A model generated the notes under the pieces. That model had not been told where the DNA came from. It searched no databases and was given only the letters and a program-made list of their open reading frames with translations. Positions 46,424 to 57,500 of a DNA stretch of 58,734 nt are shown in pieces; positions within the stretch are counted from its first letter, which is position 1; each line of letters opens with the position of its first letter. This DNA is from Candidatus Scalindua sp. (lineage in GTDB: Bacteria > Planctomycetota > Brocadiia > Brocadiales > Scalinduaceae): contig JABHIW010000052.1 of assembly GCA_018670825.1 (NCBI GenBank), positions 1 through 58,734 on the forward strand. The letters run 5' to 3'. The position numbers and the translations under genes are program-made.

Positions 46424-47062
46424 ATGGACATTAAGGAATTAGAAGGAGGGATAACAACGGCCTTAAATGAGGCTACAGTTGAAGTTTTTTCAACAATGCT
46501 GATGATGGAAGTAAAGGCTCAGGATTCATTCGTAAAAGACGAAAAGAATGTTAGTACCGATTTGATATCCTCTCTTCACTTCTTTGGTGACAAATATATG
46601 GGAAAGATTGCCATTTTTTCGTCTGCAGCAGTTGCATGTAATATTGCGAACGCAATGCTAGGTACAGAAACCACTGAAGTTAATGAGGAAATCAAAGACG
46701 GTATGGGTGAACTAGTAAATATGATTGCGGGAGTCGCAAAGGTAAAACTTACAGACACACTTGGGGACATGCACCTTTTAACACCATGGGTAATAGCAGG
46801 AAGACATCTGTCTATTTCCTCTTCAGAAGGCGGAGATACTAGTAGTGATGGTGTAGATTTTGCGCTAGATTCGCAAGCATCTTTTTCCTGGGTCATGTCA
46901 AAAGTTGAGTATGATAAAGGTGTATTCCTTGTAGGAGTACAACCTAACGCCGTCCCTGAAGAAAATAAAGCGTCATCTATTGCGAATAGAGAGCTGGAGT
47001 CTTTAAAAGAAGAAATTAAAGAATTAAAAGCGGTAATTGAACGGTCGAAATCAAAAGCATAA
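46424..47062 (+). CDS. CheX-family phosphatase-like protein
   Basis: A 212-residue protein of the CheC/CheX/FliY fold. The CheX-type active-site pattern Glu-x2-Asn is present in GMGELVNMIAGVAK (Glu and Asn about residues 90-94), in a helix as expected. The C-terminal part (about 178-212) is a charged coiled coil (LESLKEEIKELKAVIE), which CheX proteins usually lack. CheX dephosphorylates CheY-P in chemotaxis. It precedes a CheX-Hpt-CheA hybrid by 160 bases, so it may act in the same pathway. Confidence 0.82.
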   Translation: MDIKELEGGITTALNEATVEVFSTMLMMEVKAQDSFVKDEKNVSTDLISSLHFFGDKYMGKIAIFSSAAVACNIANAMLGTETTEVNEEIKDGMGELVNMIAGVAKVKLTDTLGDMHLLTPWVIAGRHLSISSSEGGDTSSDGVDFALDSQASFSWVMSKVEYDKGVFLVGVQPNAVPEENKASSIANRELESLKEEIKELKAVIERSKSKA

Positions 47063-47222
47063 ATATTTCAATAACATTATCCTGGAACACAGGAATACTA
47101 TTATCCAAAATATTTATATTTATATACAGTATTTATAATTACTATTCTAATTTCACCAGAACTGCTTTTACAAACAATTCATGGATCTAAACGAAAACAT
47201 CAATTAATCATTCTGTAAAACG

Positions 47223-49337
47223 ATGACCGATACTCTCATGACAAAACCCCAAGGCACCAGTAGTTTACACTCAAAAGATGTTGCATTTGAGATTCCTCCT
47301 AACATGGAGGCATCACTACGCGCGATCAAAGAAGTTTGTAATACCATGTTTGGGATCCAACTAGAGACAATTGGCAATCCGGAATTGTTTTCAGCAGAAA
47401 ACATGGAATATGGTGTTGCGCTCAGTCTGCTACATGATAGTGGCAGCTGTGAACTGGGGCTCTTTGGATGTAAAGCGAGTTGCGATAACCTGGCCAGGGC
47501 CTTCCTCGGCTTTGGTGCAGACGAAAAGCCACCAAGCAGTGAAGTTTTAGACCTGCTTGGAGAAATTGTCAATATGGTTTCTGGTATAGTTAAACGATCA
47601 ATTTCTGGTGGAGAACAGATCAATTTCGGCGTACCGTTGCATCTTATCGCTGATGACTGTAAGACCTATTTGCCACATACTATACCGGTAATAGCACAGC
47701 CCCTGTCCGGTCCCAGCTTTGAGGGAGAAATACTGCTTGTCTTAAGTGATCGCAATCCGGTTACACTTGCAAGTGAAATTTCAGGTGTACTGAATGATGC
47801 AACACCCGGTAAAACCCAGTTACTAGGACGTGTTATCGCCTTGTTTGAGGAGATCGAAGAGTGCCTTGGTAAGGCAGGCACTGATCATATAAGCAAAACG
47901 ATAGACCATTGTTCGTCTATCGTAATGAACTTAATTAATGAGGAAATATCTGACGGAGATACTGCGTTACAATGGGTCCGTAGAGCAGTAGGAGAACTCT
48001 CTTCCGCACTGAGTGAACGGCGCACCCATTTGTATAAATCTCATCCTACAGTCCCTGATTTTAAGAGTACTGAAGAGGTGAAACAACCCACTCAACAAGT
48101 ACCAGTCGAACGAGATGATGAAACAGTGGAAATTATTACCGATTTTCTTCAGGAGAGTGAGGATGGATTGAACAACGCTGATCAAATCCTTATGCGTCTT
48201 GAGAGTGGAGTAGATGATCAGGACGGTATCAATGCCCTCTTTCGTGTTTTCCACTCAATCAAGGGCTTAAGTAGTTTCCTTGAAATCACTGATGTTACAA
48301 ACCTTGGACACACGACAGAGACACTCCTTGACTTAGCCCGTGATGGAAAAATGAAACTGACTGGTACACCTTTAGATATTGTGTTCGAAGCCACGGAAAT
48401 GATGAGACAACAACTGAAATTTGTTTGCCAATCAGTAGAGAGTAAACTCAGCTTTCCGGAAACAGTTGGCTTGCCCAAGCTTCTTTTACGCCTCGAAGCG
48501 GTGATTAAAGGAGAAGAGGTTCCTGATTCTGAAGTATTAGTCACTCAAACACAAGCACCTGAGGCGGTACAATCTCCTCCGCCTAATGTAAAGGAAACAG
48601 TCAAAGTAGATCTTGATCTCATAAATCGCTTGGCCATGATCTCTGCTTCATTCAGCAAAATAGAACCTATTTTAAAAAATCTCAAATCATCAGAACTCTC
48701 AGAAGATATTCATAAGGATTTAATTTCCAGCTGCGCAGAGTTACAAGAAGTTTCCACTTTCATGCGTATGCTACCTATCCAGACGTTATTTCAGAAAATG
48801 ACACGTATGGTCAGGGATTTGTCTAAAAAAACCGGCAAGTTGGCCCGTCTTACTCTATCAGGAGAAGACACATTATTTGCCCGCAACATGATAGAAAAGC
48901 TCAATGATCCTCTCGTCCATATGATACGGAATGCTGTTGATCATGGAATAGAAGAGACTGAAGCCAGAAAGGCTACCGGTAAGCCACCACTAGGCACCGT
49001 TCAATTAATCGCCAGATGCGAGAAAAATGAAGAAAAAAAACAAGCAATCATAGAATTAAAAGATGACGGAAAGGGATTAAACCCAAAAACATTGATAGAG
49101 AAGGCGGTTTCCAAGGGCATCCTTGAATCAGATGCGGAGCTAACCGATGAAGAAGCTTTTAAGCTCATCTTTGCTGCCGGTTTTTCTACTGCGGCCAATG
49201 TCACGGCAATTTCAGGTAGAGGTGTTGGAATGGACGTCGTTCGTACAAATATAGAAAACCTTGGCGGCGAGATTTCAATCACTTCAGAAGTAGGAACAGG
49301 AAGTACATTCAAGATTAAACTGCCATGGGGCATCTAA
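47223..49337 (+). CDS. CheX-Hpt-CheA hybrid kinase lacking CheW domain
   Basis: A 704-residue protein with an unusual order. An N-terminal CheX-like domain (about 25-185; LGEIVNMVSGIVKR with E114, N117) is followed by a helical linker, an Hpt domain (about 300-430; phosphorylatable H344 in VFHSIKGLSSF), a CheA-type dimerisation region (about 460-530) and a HATPase domain (N-box HMIRNAVDHGIE, G1 DDGKGLNPK, G2 GRGVGMDVV). It ends at KLPWGI with no CheW/P5 domain and no clear P2 domain. So it should autophosphorylate but not couple to chemoreceptors in the usual way. No che or flagellar operon is nearby. Confidence 0.88.
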   Translation: MTDTLMTKPQGTSSLHSKDVAFEIPPNMEASLRAIKEVCNTMFGIQLETIGNPELFSAENMEYGVALSLLHDSGSCELGLFGCKASCDNLARAFLGFGADEKPPSSEVLDLLGEIVNMVSGIVKRSISGGEQINFGVPLHLIADDCKTYLPHTIPVIAQPLSGPSFEGEILLVLSDRNPVTLASEISGVLNDATPGKTQLLGRVIALFEEIEECLGKAGTDHISKTIDHCSSIVMNLINEEISDGDTALQWVRRAVGELSSALSERRTHLYKSHPTVPDFKSTEEVKQPTQQVPVERDDETVEIITDFLQESEDGLNNADQILMRLESGVDDQDGINALFRVFHSIKGLSSFLEITDVTNLGHTTETLLDLARDGKMKLTGTPLDIVFEATEMMRQQLKFVCQSVESKLSFPETVGLPKLLLRLEAVIKGEEVPDSEVLVTQTQAPEAVQSPPPNVKETVKVDLDLINRLAMISASFSKIEPILKNLKSSELSEDIHKDLISSCAELQEVSTFMRMLPIQTLFQKMTRMVRDLSKKTGKLARLTLSGEDTLFARNMIEKLNDPLVHMIRNAVDHGIEETEARKATGKPPLGTVQLIARCEKNEEKKQAIIELKDDGKGLNPKTLIEKAVSKGILESDAELTDEEAFKLIFAAGFSTAANVTAISGRGVGMDVVRTNIENLGGEISITSEVGTGSTFKIKLPWGI

Positions 49338-49405
49338 AAACTAATCGAGGAATTTAGAAATTGAATAGTTCACGAACCCTAATCAGCAAATAACGGACAA
49401 GATAT

Positions 49406-49885
49406 TTATCCCCTTTCGAATGTACCGCTCTTTCCTCCAGTTTTTCTGGCAAGATAAATATCACTTATGAGCATTGATTTGTCTGCAGATTTACACATGT
49501 CGTAAATTGTAAGAGAGCACACTGAGACTGCAGTTAGCGCTTCCATCTCAACACCCGTTTTAGCTGTTATCTTAACTTCTGCCATGATTTCAATAGTATC
49601 CTTACTATTATTGGTATAATCGATATTAACAGAATTTATATTTAGTGGATGACACATCGGGATTAGTTCACTTGTCTTTTTTGCGGCCATGATACCGGCT
49701 ACACGAGCAACTTCAAGTACATCTCCCTTCGCCACCTGTTTATCCATTATCAAGCTGAATGTTTGAGTGTTCATGGTTACAGATGCATGAGCTACTGCAA
49801 TACGTTCGGTGATATTCTTATTACTGACGTCTACCATTCGAGAAGCACCATCTTTATCTATGTGTGTCAATATTGGTTTGTTCAT
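49406..49885 (-). CDS. moaC: Cyclic pyranopterin monophosphate synthase MoaC
   Basis: Second step of molybdopterin synthesis, forming cyclic pyranopterin monophosphate from 3',8-cH2GTP. The 159-residue protein has the family motifs MCHPLNINS (active-site segment), [15 protein letters not shown] and [10 protein letters not shown]-type [12 protein letters not shown], ending [11 protein letters not shown]. Full length. It is the last gene of the radical SAM-ferredoxin-Mrp-moaA-moaC run (64 bases after moaA). Supply of the molybdenum cofactor fits the two large molybdoenzymes in the window. Confidence 0.95.
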   Translation of the reverse strand: MNKPILTHIDKDGASRMVDVSNKNITERIAVAHASVTMNTQTFSLIMDKQVAKGDVLEVARVAGIMAAKKTSELIPMCHPLNINSVNIDYTNNSKDTIEIMAEVKITAKTGVEMEALTAVSVCSLTIYDMCKSADKSMLISDIYLARKTGGKSGTFERG

Positions 49886-49949
49886 TATTTTTTTTTGAAA
49901 TGGAATGTTGAAATATTACCAACCTCTCGAAGGAGAAGTTTAACCTTGA

Positions 49950-50927
49950 TTATCCACCTATCTGATTCATTACGGCTCTGTTCTCTCCTGAATGTACGAT
50001 AGGCTTCATCGTTGTTGTTTTTATAAAAGCTTCTGTCAATTTATCAGCTAATTCTTCATCATTAAGATGGGAAGAACGTATTAAACTTTTAACATCAACT
50101 TCTCCACCACTCAACAGACAAGAACGTAATTTCCCATCAGACGTAAGTCTTAGACGATTACAGGTACTGCAAAAGGGTTTAGAGACCGCTGAGATAAATC
50201 CTATTGATCCTAAAGCTCCCTTTATTTTATATATCGTGGCAGGCCCTCCCCCAATCCTCTCATTGACGGGTACCAACTCCCCAATCTCCTGTACTTTTTC
50301 CATTATTTCGGAGGATGGCATAAATCTGTCTGCATCAACCATATTCTTCCACCCGGAGGCCATCAGCTCGATAAATCTTAACTCTATGTCCCTCTCCAGT
50401 ATATAGTGAACGAAATCTAGTATTTCATCGTCATTTTGATCTCGCATTATTACTGCATTCATCTTTGTGCCTTTAAAGCCAACCTTCAAGATCTCCTCAA
50501 CACCATCAAATACATCCTGAATATTACCACCTCTTGTTATATCCGAAAAGCGGTCTGCTTTCAAGGTATCCAGGCTGATATTCAACCGCGAGAGACCACT
50601 CTCTTTCAAGGCACCCGCGTACTCCTTCAGATTAACTCCGTTTGTTGTCAATGCAATGTCATTGATGCCCTCTATGTCAGAAATTTGTTTAATAAGAGAG
50701 GTAATATCTCTCCTGACGAGAGGTTCACCTCCGGTAAGCCTTATCTTATTTACACCAAGACTTACTCCGTGTTTTATAATCTTCAATATCTCTTCAAAAC
50801 TGAGAATTTCATCTCTATCACTCAACTCTGATCCGCCGGGAGGCATACAATAGACACACCTTAAGTTACACAATTCAGTAACAGAAACTCTCAGATAACT
50901 AATTTTTCTGGAATGTTTATCAATCAT
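49950..50927 (-). CDS. moaA: GTP 3',8-cyclase MoaA
   Basis: Radical SAM enzyme that starts molybdopterin synthesis by converting GTP to 3',8-cH2GTP. N-terminal [4Fe-4S] site CNLRCVYC (about 17-24), SAM-binding GGEPLVR, and the C-terminal second Fe-S site FCSTCNRLRLTSDGKLRSCL (three Cys) are all conserved, and the protein ends in Gly-Gly as needed for activity. 325 residues is full length. It is transcribed after mrp and before moaC. Confidence 0.96.
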   Translation of the reverse strand: MIDKHSRKISYLRVSVTELCNLRCVYCMPPGGSELSDRDEILSFEEILKIIKHGVSLGVNKIRLTGGEPLVRRDITSLIKQISDIEGINDIALTTNGVNLKEYAGALKESGLSRLNISLDTLKADRFSDITRGGNIQDVFDGVEEILKVGFKGTKMNAVIMRDQNDDEILDFVHYILERDIELRFIELMASGWKNMVDADRFMPSSEIMEKVQEIGELVPVNERIGGGPATIYKIKGALGSIGFISAVSKPFCSTCNRLRLTSDGKLRSCLLSGGEVDVKSLIRSSHLNDEELADKLTEAFIKTTTMKPIVHSGENRAVMNQIGG

Positions 50928-50949
50928 TAAAATTTACCAATATCGCTTG

Positions 50950-51825
50950 TTAAGTAGTAATTTTTTTTGCTATTTCTATAAATGCTGAAGAATTTTTTGA
51001 ATTATTCTTGTTTGAAACAAATGCTTTGCCTTCATCACATTTAGATACAATCTCAGGATCAAGAGGTATCTTTCCAAGAAAGGGAACATTCATTTTCTTT
51101 GCAATGCGTTCTCCTCCACCTGATTTAAATACATCAATTTCACCGTTGCAATGAGGGCACGTCAGTACACTCATATTTTCAACGATTCCAATAACGGGTA
51201 CATCATAGTCCTTCGCGAATAAGATAGCCTTCTGCGCATCCAGGAGAGCAACCTCCTGAGGAGTTGTAACGATAATGGCGCCATCCACCTTTCCAGCCTT
51301 TCCAATTTCCTCAATCATCGTAATCTGCTCGTTACCTGTCCCCGGAGGCAAATCAGCCAGAAGAAAATCAAGCTCTCCCCAGTTAAAAATGCGAACAAGA
51401 TCACAGAGAAAAGGTTGCTTTGCTGCATCCCTCCACGCAATGGGCTGATCTGGATTTGGAAGCATAAAGGCAATTGAGACTACTTTGAGATTGTCATTAA
51501 TGGCCAGCGGTTCAATACCATGCTCATTTTCCTTCATCTGGCCTCCTTCCACACCAAGCATCTTAGGAATATTGGGGCCGTGTATGTCCACATCAGCAAT
51601 TCCTACCTTATAGCCCATCTCTGCTAAAGCCACTCCCAGGTTCACTGTTACCGTACTCTTACCAACACCTCCCTTATTAGACATGATCATAATCTTTTTC
51701 TTTATCTTAGACATCCTGTTACTTAACGCCCAATCGTTGTGATTCTGTCCTTTTTCTGGTCTTTTACATGTCTCTATATCGCGACAGAAATCACAGGTAA
51801 CGGGTCTTTCACACTTTTCTTCCAT
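50950..51825 (-). CDS. Mrp/NBP35-family Fe-S cluster carrier ATPase
   Basis: P-loop ATPase that assembles or transfers [4Fe-4S] clusters. Deviant Walker A is KGGVGKST (about residues 51-58), and a bridging Cys pair occurs in MSVLTCPHCNGEI (about 212-224). An N-terminal Cys-rich tail (CERPVTCDFCRDIETC) is extra compared with ApbC and resembles the NBP35 N-terminal cluster. 291 residues. In this operon with ferredoxin, radical SAM and moaA it probably matures Fe-S enzymes of the Mo-cofactor or nitrogen pathway. Confidence 0.93.
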   Translation of the reverse strand: MEEKCERPVTCDFCRDIETCKRPEKGQNHNDWALSNRMSKIKKKIMIMSNKGGVGKSTVTVNLGVALAEMGYKVGIADVDIHGPNIPKMLGVEGGQMKENEHGIEPLAINDNLKVVSIAFMLPNPDQPIAWRDAAKQPFLCDLVRIFNWGELDFLLADLPPGTGNEQITMIEEIGKAGKVDGAIIVTTPQEVALLDAQKAILFAKDYDVPVIGIVENMSVLTCPHCNGEIDVFKSGGGERIAKKMNVPFLGKIPLDPEIVSKCDEGKAFVSNKNNSKNSSAFIEIAKKITT

Positions 51826-51873
51826 AAATAGTTAACCTTTTTATTTGTAAATTTTAATAGTATTTAAATTCTT

Positions 51874-52488
51874 TTAATGTGAAGGAACAACCTTGATAGC
51901 TATTGGCTGATTTACCGTATTACATACATTTTCGCAAATACCACAACCTACACATTTCTCCTTTACAACAACAGGCTTATTATCTTCAAGGTAAATCGCA
52001 CCAGGCACAGGACAATTCCTCACACACTGCTCACAAAATTGTGCTCCATATGCCATGCAATTATCTTCGTTTATAGATGCCCTCCCCATCGCAACCAGTT
52101 CCTTGGTTTCCACTTCTACCAATGCGCCATCCTTACACGCCTTTATACAGGGAAAATCTTCACACAAATAGCAAGGAGTCTCTTCTGGTATTATAATAGG
52201 TGTTCCGTCTGCGATATCAAAATCTATATTCAGTTTTCTTATACTTAAATGTGGACAAATTTTTATACATTCATCACACTTAGTACACAAGGCTATAAAT
52301 TTTTCTTCAGGTACAGCACCTGGTGGTCTGATGTATTTCCTTGTATTGGAATTCTTATTAGAATTAGGACTATTTTTGGTGATAGACTCCACTTTATTCT
52401 TCACTATCTCACCAACCGCATTCCCAAAATAAGAAAATGATTCCTTAAAAAAAGCTCTTCTTCCGTGGTCAATAATTTCATCACTCAT
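51874..52488 (-). CDS. NapF/NapG/MauM-type polyferredoxin
   Basis: A 204-residue electron-transfer protein carrying up to four [4Fe-4S] sites: CTKCDECIKICP (about 68-79), CYLCEDFPCIKAC (about 105-117), CMAYGAQFCEQCVRNCP (about 140-156) and CVGCGICENVC (about 177-187). The RPPGAVPEEKF segment before the first site is typical of NapF/NapG. A GRRAFFKE near the N-terminus resembles a twin-arginine motif but no hydrophobic core follows, so export is doubtful. The start abuts the stop of the radical SAM gene. Likely reductant for the radical SAM enzyme or a neighbouring Mo enzyme. Confidence 0.88.
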   Translation of the reverse strand: MSDEIIDHGRRAFFKESFSYFGNAVGEIVKNKVESITKNSPNSNKNSNTRKYIRPPGAVPEEKFIALCTKCDECIKICPHLSIRKLNIDFDIADGTPIIIPEETPCYLCEDFPCIKACKDGALVEVETKELVAMGRASINEDNCMAYGAQFCEQCVRNCPVPGAIYLEDNKPVVVKEKCVGCGICENVCNTVNQPIAIKVVPSH

Positions 52489-54279
52489 TTATATAACCTC
52501 ACTATGCGTAGCTCGTACAGCTGTCTCATTAACTTTATCAGGAGTATAATCTAAATACAACAACCCGTCTGACATGGAAAAATTGTAAGGAAAAATGGAA
52601 AGTCTTTTGTCTATTTCCGACCGTACATGTTCATAAACTTCACCCGATTCTTCAGGTGTCATTCCACTGTCAGTCTCATAAAAATAACCCAGACTCAGAT
52701 CGTCCTGTTTCGGATGTCCTATTTTAGTCAATCCATATTTTCCGGGATCACGCAAAATGGGAGCATGCTTTTCCAATTCAAAGAGACAAGCAAGGCAAGA
52801 TGCACCTTTTGACTTCAGAAATTTATCATTAGATACTACAAAATCAAGTGTTTCGAGCGCTTCCTCTCTGGTTTCTGATGGAAAACCGATTATTACATAC
52901 ATATGGATTGCAATACCTGTTTCGTCACAATTATCTATAATATTTTTTGTTATTTCTGTTTCTATTCCTTTATCCATTAAGGAAAGCACCCTCTTATTCG
53001 AAGACTCCAGACCAAACACCATCTTGAGGCATCCTGCTTCTCGTGCTTTACTCAATACCTCTTTTGTAAGCCCCTTATCAAACCTTACACCGGCCATCCA
53101 TTTAACGTTGTTACCCTTCTCGATTAATCGAGAACTCATGCTTTCCAACTGCTTAACGGGCATACATTCATCACTGAAAAACATGTACTCAGCTCCATAC
53201 TTTTCTTTTAGTCTATCCATGTCTTCAAGCACCAAATCAAGACTTCTTAATCTGAATTTTAAATTGTCTACATGGAGATTACAGAAAGTACATTTTCTCC
53301 AGTAGCATCCCCTCGACCCCTGCAAAGGTAATACCATCTTTGGAGACAGGTATCGGTCCAGTGGGAAACCATCATAATCCGGAGTGGGAAGTGAATTAAT
53401 ATCTTCTATATGATACGGTTGATTGACACGAATTCTGTTGTCTTCTTTATACACAAGGTTGGGTACCTTACTGAAGTCTCTCTTTCCGTCTAGTTGCTCT
53501 ATAAGGCCCAGAAGTGCATGCTCCCCCTCAAATACAATAAAACTATCAACAATGTCAAAAAGTAAGTGATTTTGCTGAAGATTATCAATCAGTTTTGTGA
53601 ATACACTTCCACCCATCGTTATATGAATATCACTGTTCTTTTCCTTTAACTGCCTTGCCAGAGTAAACGCGGGCATTACCTGTGATGTTGCTGTTACCGA
53701 TATTCCAACAAGTTTCGGGTCCTCTTTTATCATAGAATCAATTACATGCTCTTCAAAAAGTGCATGATACGGATTTTCACCTTTATCATCTACCGCTTTT
53801 ATTACATCCTCTGATGAATATACACTATATCTCATGGAGTTATCGGCAATTGATATCTCAGATGGATAATACAGCATTCCATACGCCTGCAGCCATCTGT
53901 CTATTATCTTCCAACACTCTATATAATCATCAATTCCATAAAAAGCCTGAGATTTTAATGTTGCCTTTGCCCATTCAACATTATGTGCCATATTCTCATT
54001 TTCTATCACTTCTCTGGCCCAGTTAAATCTTGAAAATGTCTCTTCAGGATTTTCTTCAGAACTGATAGTTTTTGTTCCGTTACTCAGCCTATCTTCTATT
54101 ATTGTCTGAGTTTGTTTAACTTTGTCAGCAGAGAGTAACACATCCATTATCTCAATATTCAAATCACGTATTGAAACGTTCTCTATCCCCTGCTTTTTTA
54201 AAAAACCCTGCAGTGATGGAAGACTTAAGAACGGTTGAGATGGCATCCAGGAAGGTGGAAAGATCAATGAAACTTGCAA
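52489..54279 (-). CDS. B12-binding radical SAM protein with Cx4CxxC cluster motif
   Basis: A 596-residue protein: an N-terminal region (about 1-130, long and helical), a B12-binding-like domain (about 180-260, AFTLARQLKEKNSDIHITMGGSVFT), a radical SAM domain (about 290-510) and a C-terminal tail. The cluster motif is GCYWRKCTFCN, that is Cx4CxxC instead of the canonical Cx3CxxC; a longer spacer of this kind occurs in related B12 radical SAM families. Substrate unknown; methylation or rearrangement chemistry is typical. It heads the operon running to moaC and is separated from nxrA by a strong terminator. Confidence 0.87.
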   Translation of the reverse strand: MQVSLIFPPSWMPSQPFLSLPSLQGFLKKQGIENVSIRDLNIEIMDVLLSADKVKQTQTIIEDRLSNGTKTISSEENPEETFSRFNWAREVIENENMAHNVEWAKATLKSQAFYGIDDYIECWKIIDRWLQAYGMLYYPSEISIADNSMRYSVYSSEDVIKAVDDKGENPYHALFEEHVIDSMIKEDPKLVGISVTATSQVMPAFTLARQLKEKNSDIHITMGGSVFTKLIDNLQQNHLLFDIVDSFIVFEGEHALLGLIEQLDGKRDFSKVPNLVYKEDNRIRVNQPYHIEDINSLPTPDYDGFPLDRYLSPKMVLPLQGSRGCYWRKCTFCNLHVDNLKFRLRSLDLVLEDMDRLKEKYGAEYMFFSDECMPVKQLESMSSRLIEKGNNVKWMAGVRFDKGLTKEVLSKAREAGCLKMVFGLESSNKRVLSLMDKGIETEITKNIIDNCDETGIAIHMYVIIGFPSETREEALETLDFVVSNDKFLKSKGASCLACLFELEKHAPILRDPGKYGLTKIGHPKQDDLSLGYFYETDSGMTPEESGEVYEHVRSEIDKRLSIFPYNFSMSDGLLYLDYTPDKVNETAVRATHSEVI

Positions 54280-54446
54280 ATTTACTCCTTAATTACTATT
54301 ATGACAAAACTGGTAATCAAGATTATCAGTTTAAAATATATTAATAACCAAATTTTAATCCTTCTCTTTTACATTTCTGATAGAGAAGTTAAAGATGTTT
54401 TAAAGTATCTATTATAAATGCTATTTCCAGTACTTCAAATTAAAAA

Positions 54447-54471
54447 AGCCCCTGACATAATGTCAGGGGCT
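54447..54471 (-). terminator. Intrinsic terminator of the nxrA operon
   Basis: Perfect 11-bp stem (54447-54457 with 54461-54471) with a 3-base loop, 68-92 bases after the nxrA stop on the minus strand, followed by TTTTTT (complement of the A run 54442-54447). It separates nxrA from the downstream radical SAM operon. Confidence 0.85.
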
Positions 54472-54538
54472 TCTTCGAACTACATTGAATCTTTAAGAAA
54501 TACATTCTGCACTTAAATGCAAAACTTGTTAAATGAAA

Positions 54539-57500
54539 TTATTCAACTGTCGTAGTACCACCACCAATATACAGTTTCATAAATCTGCTTTCATTTGCAG
54601 GAGTGAAACCTGTTCTTGCCGGTTCCCAAACTCCTTTAGCACCTAAACCACCATCTTCAGCCTTTGTAATCCTCACAAGGGTTTCTTTAGGAGTCGTATT
54701 TATAACATGGTTATCAGCTTCACCACCATGCATGAATCCCATGAATACTTTCTTCTTGTGGAAGAGAGTGTCTGTCTGATGCATCGGCATTAACCACGAT
54801 CTGGTTATCGATTGCTGAGAACCATATCTGAAATTTGAAAGATATCCATCTTTAGACATCGCCATGCCATCTTTTCTCGTCTCATGTGCCTTAACACTCT
54901 TCTCTGTAGCAACATTGGTTGAATGTTTCATCATTGTTGTATGGTAAGGATAAGCAGGATTATACTTTGCTCTTACCATAAGTCTTGCAACTTTATAGAA
55001 TGGATCATTCGGTTTCCAACCTCTGTATGGTCTATCAACAGGATTTGCATCAACATAAATATAATCACCATCATTGATAGCAAGATCCTTAGCTGCAGCT
55101 GGATTTATGTGCAACTGATGTTCTCCAGCACCTGGACTTCGTTTGTCCATTCTATAAGGATCACCAAAGTTATTATTCCAGATAAGGTTCCAGTCAACCG
55201 TACTCCACTGTGAATGCACCCTGTGTCTCGTTTTAGGTGTTACACAATAGAACCTGTATCCTTTTTCCCACAGAGGGTTCTTCGTTTTCTTAACTTCGCT
55301 CCATGGCATCTTAATATTCCTTACATGGCGTTCGTCGGCACCCATATGATCCCTAGGTATTCCATAATCTTCAGGTCGAATATATGGATTTGTGCTGACA
55401 ATCACATTTGGCATATAAGGTGTTGCCTCTACCGCTTCTCTGTGACATACAAAGTTTTCACCGTATTCAATGGCTTCAGGAATGTCACAATATGAATGAA
55501 GTCTTCCATCATCTGTATGGAATGGACGATCATAGACTACCTGTTCATACATTGGAGTCCTTGGATACGTACCGAAATTCAATAATGCTCCACCAGGAAC
55601 ACCATACTTACCGGCAATCATATCGTTAACGTTATACCCTCTTGTAGGAACACTGCCGTCAAAGAGTCTCTGCATGTAAACCTCAGGTCTCTCCTCCAGA
55701 GCAAATTTCCAGTAGTCGGCAAACCGTCCGTCACCAAGAATTTCACCCATTCTTTTAGAAACAAGAGCAGGAACCATAACATCATCCTTCGTATCATGAA
55801 GCGGCCTTATTCCACCCTTCCATACCTGAAGGAAAGGATTAGAACAAGAACAGGTAACCTCATAAGACTCAAACTCCATCCATGAATTTACCGGAAATCC
55901 AACATCGGCATACTGTATGGAAGAGGTCATCATAATGTCACTAGAAATGATAAGGTCAATCCTTGGATTAACATTCTTAAACATCTCATAAACCCATTTT
56001 GCATTATTCAGCAGGTTTACGTTATTAAACCACAAAACCTTAGTCGGTGTATTATAGTGTGTCTCACCGGTAAAACTCTTTCTACCAAACTTTGGAGTAT
56101 TGATAATAAGAGGAGTATCACCATGATTCCAGTATGCGACCTCTTCATCCATTGCATAACTGTGAGCAATTATATCCTTACCATCCGCATGCGGATCGAG
56201 ATTCATTTGGAATGGATCCTCTGCAATAATACCCTTAAATCCAGGACCTGACCATTTTGATCCCTGGAAGTTACCAGCCTTATAATTACCAGCCCACGTG
56301 TGAGATCCTGAACCATGATAACCAATGTTACCTGTCAACATCAAAGGCAGATAGGTTGCCCTGTTATGCAGTGTCGCATGGAAATAATGGTTGATACCTT
56401 CACCATAATGGATAGCAGCAGGTTTAATGGTTGCACAATCCTTTGCCAGCCTTTCAATGAGATGAGCAGGTGCGCCTGTGATATCTGCAGTAGTCTTTAA
56501 ATCGAAATCCCTGAGATGGATCTTGTAAAGATCAAAAAGTGTCATGACCTCAACTTCTTCCCATCTCGGCTCATGGGAATCATAGCCACCCTTATTTTCT
56601 TCATCATGAACGATCACCTTAACCTTGAAAGTTCCTTCCAGTGCAGGATCGATACCTTTAGCTATCATTTTCTTACCAACATCTTCCCTGGTAATAGCCT
56701 TAAAATCTTTAGTTTTCAAATCATAGACTACGAAATCACCCAGCTGTTCTCGCTGTTTTTTCTTCAAGCCCTGAACATGAATACTATAGTCAAGTTCCGG
56801 TGCATGATAATCAGCAAAAACTTCATCAGCCTTCAATCTCTTAAGTGTATCTGTTCTTACCAAGAGCGGAAAGTCCGTAAACTTCTTGACAAAATCCGTA
56901 TCATACCATTTGTTATCCATTATGATCTTTGTCATCGTAAGGAATATTGTAGTATCAGATATACCGGTCCGGCAAGGGATCCAGTAATCGGCCTTTGTCG
57001 CTGAAGGACTGTACTCTGGTGTAATGACTACCAGTTTTCCGCCTCTCTCTATAACCTCTGTCAGCCAATGTGCCTCAGGCATCTTATTCTCAATAAGATT
57101 TTTTCCAACCTGTATAACCAGCTTTGAATATCTGAGGTCTGCAAAGTCAACGTCAGATGCCTGCAATCCATGAACATATGGATGCCCTGGGGCCTGGTCA
57201 CCATGCCAGGTGTAATTTGAAAATCTCCTGCCGCCCATTGCTTTATCAGGACCTACTCCTCTAACATTAGCATCTAGAAGTGCCAGCGTGTTGGAGAATC
57301 GGTACATCCCCATATATTTGCCGATAACTCCCAGAAGACCCATACCACCACGATTTTTAAAGCATCTTGTTCCCGCTCCATTCCAGTGCGTAAGGGTTTC
57401 AGGTGCATACTTATCTCTCTCCAGCAGCTTCTTCTTCCCTTCTTCTCCACTGTATTCTTTGGCTATATGGATCATACCTCTGGCAACATAATCAATTATA

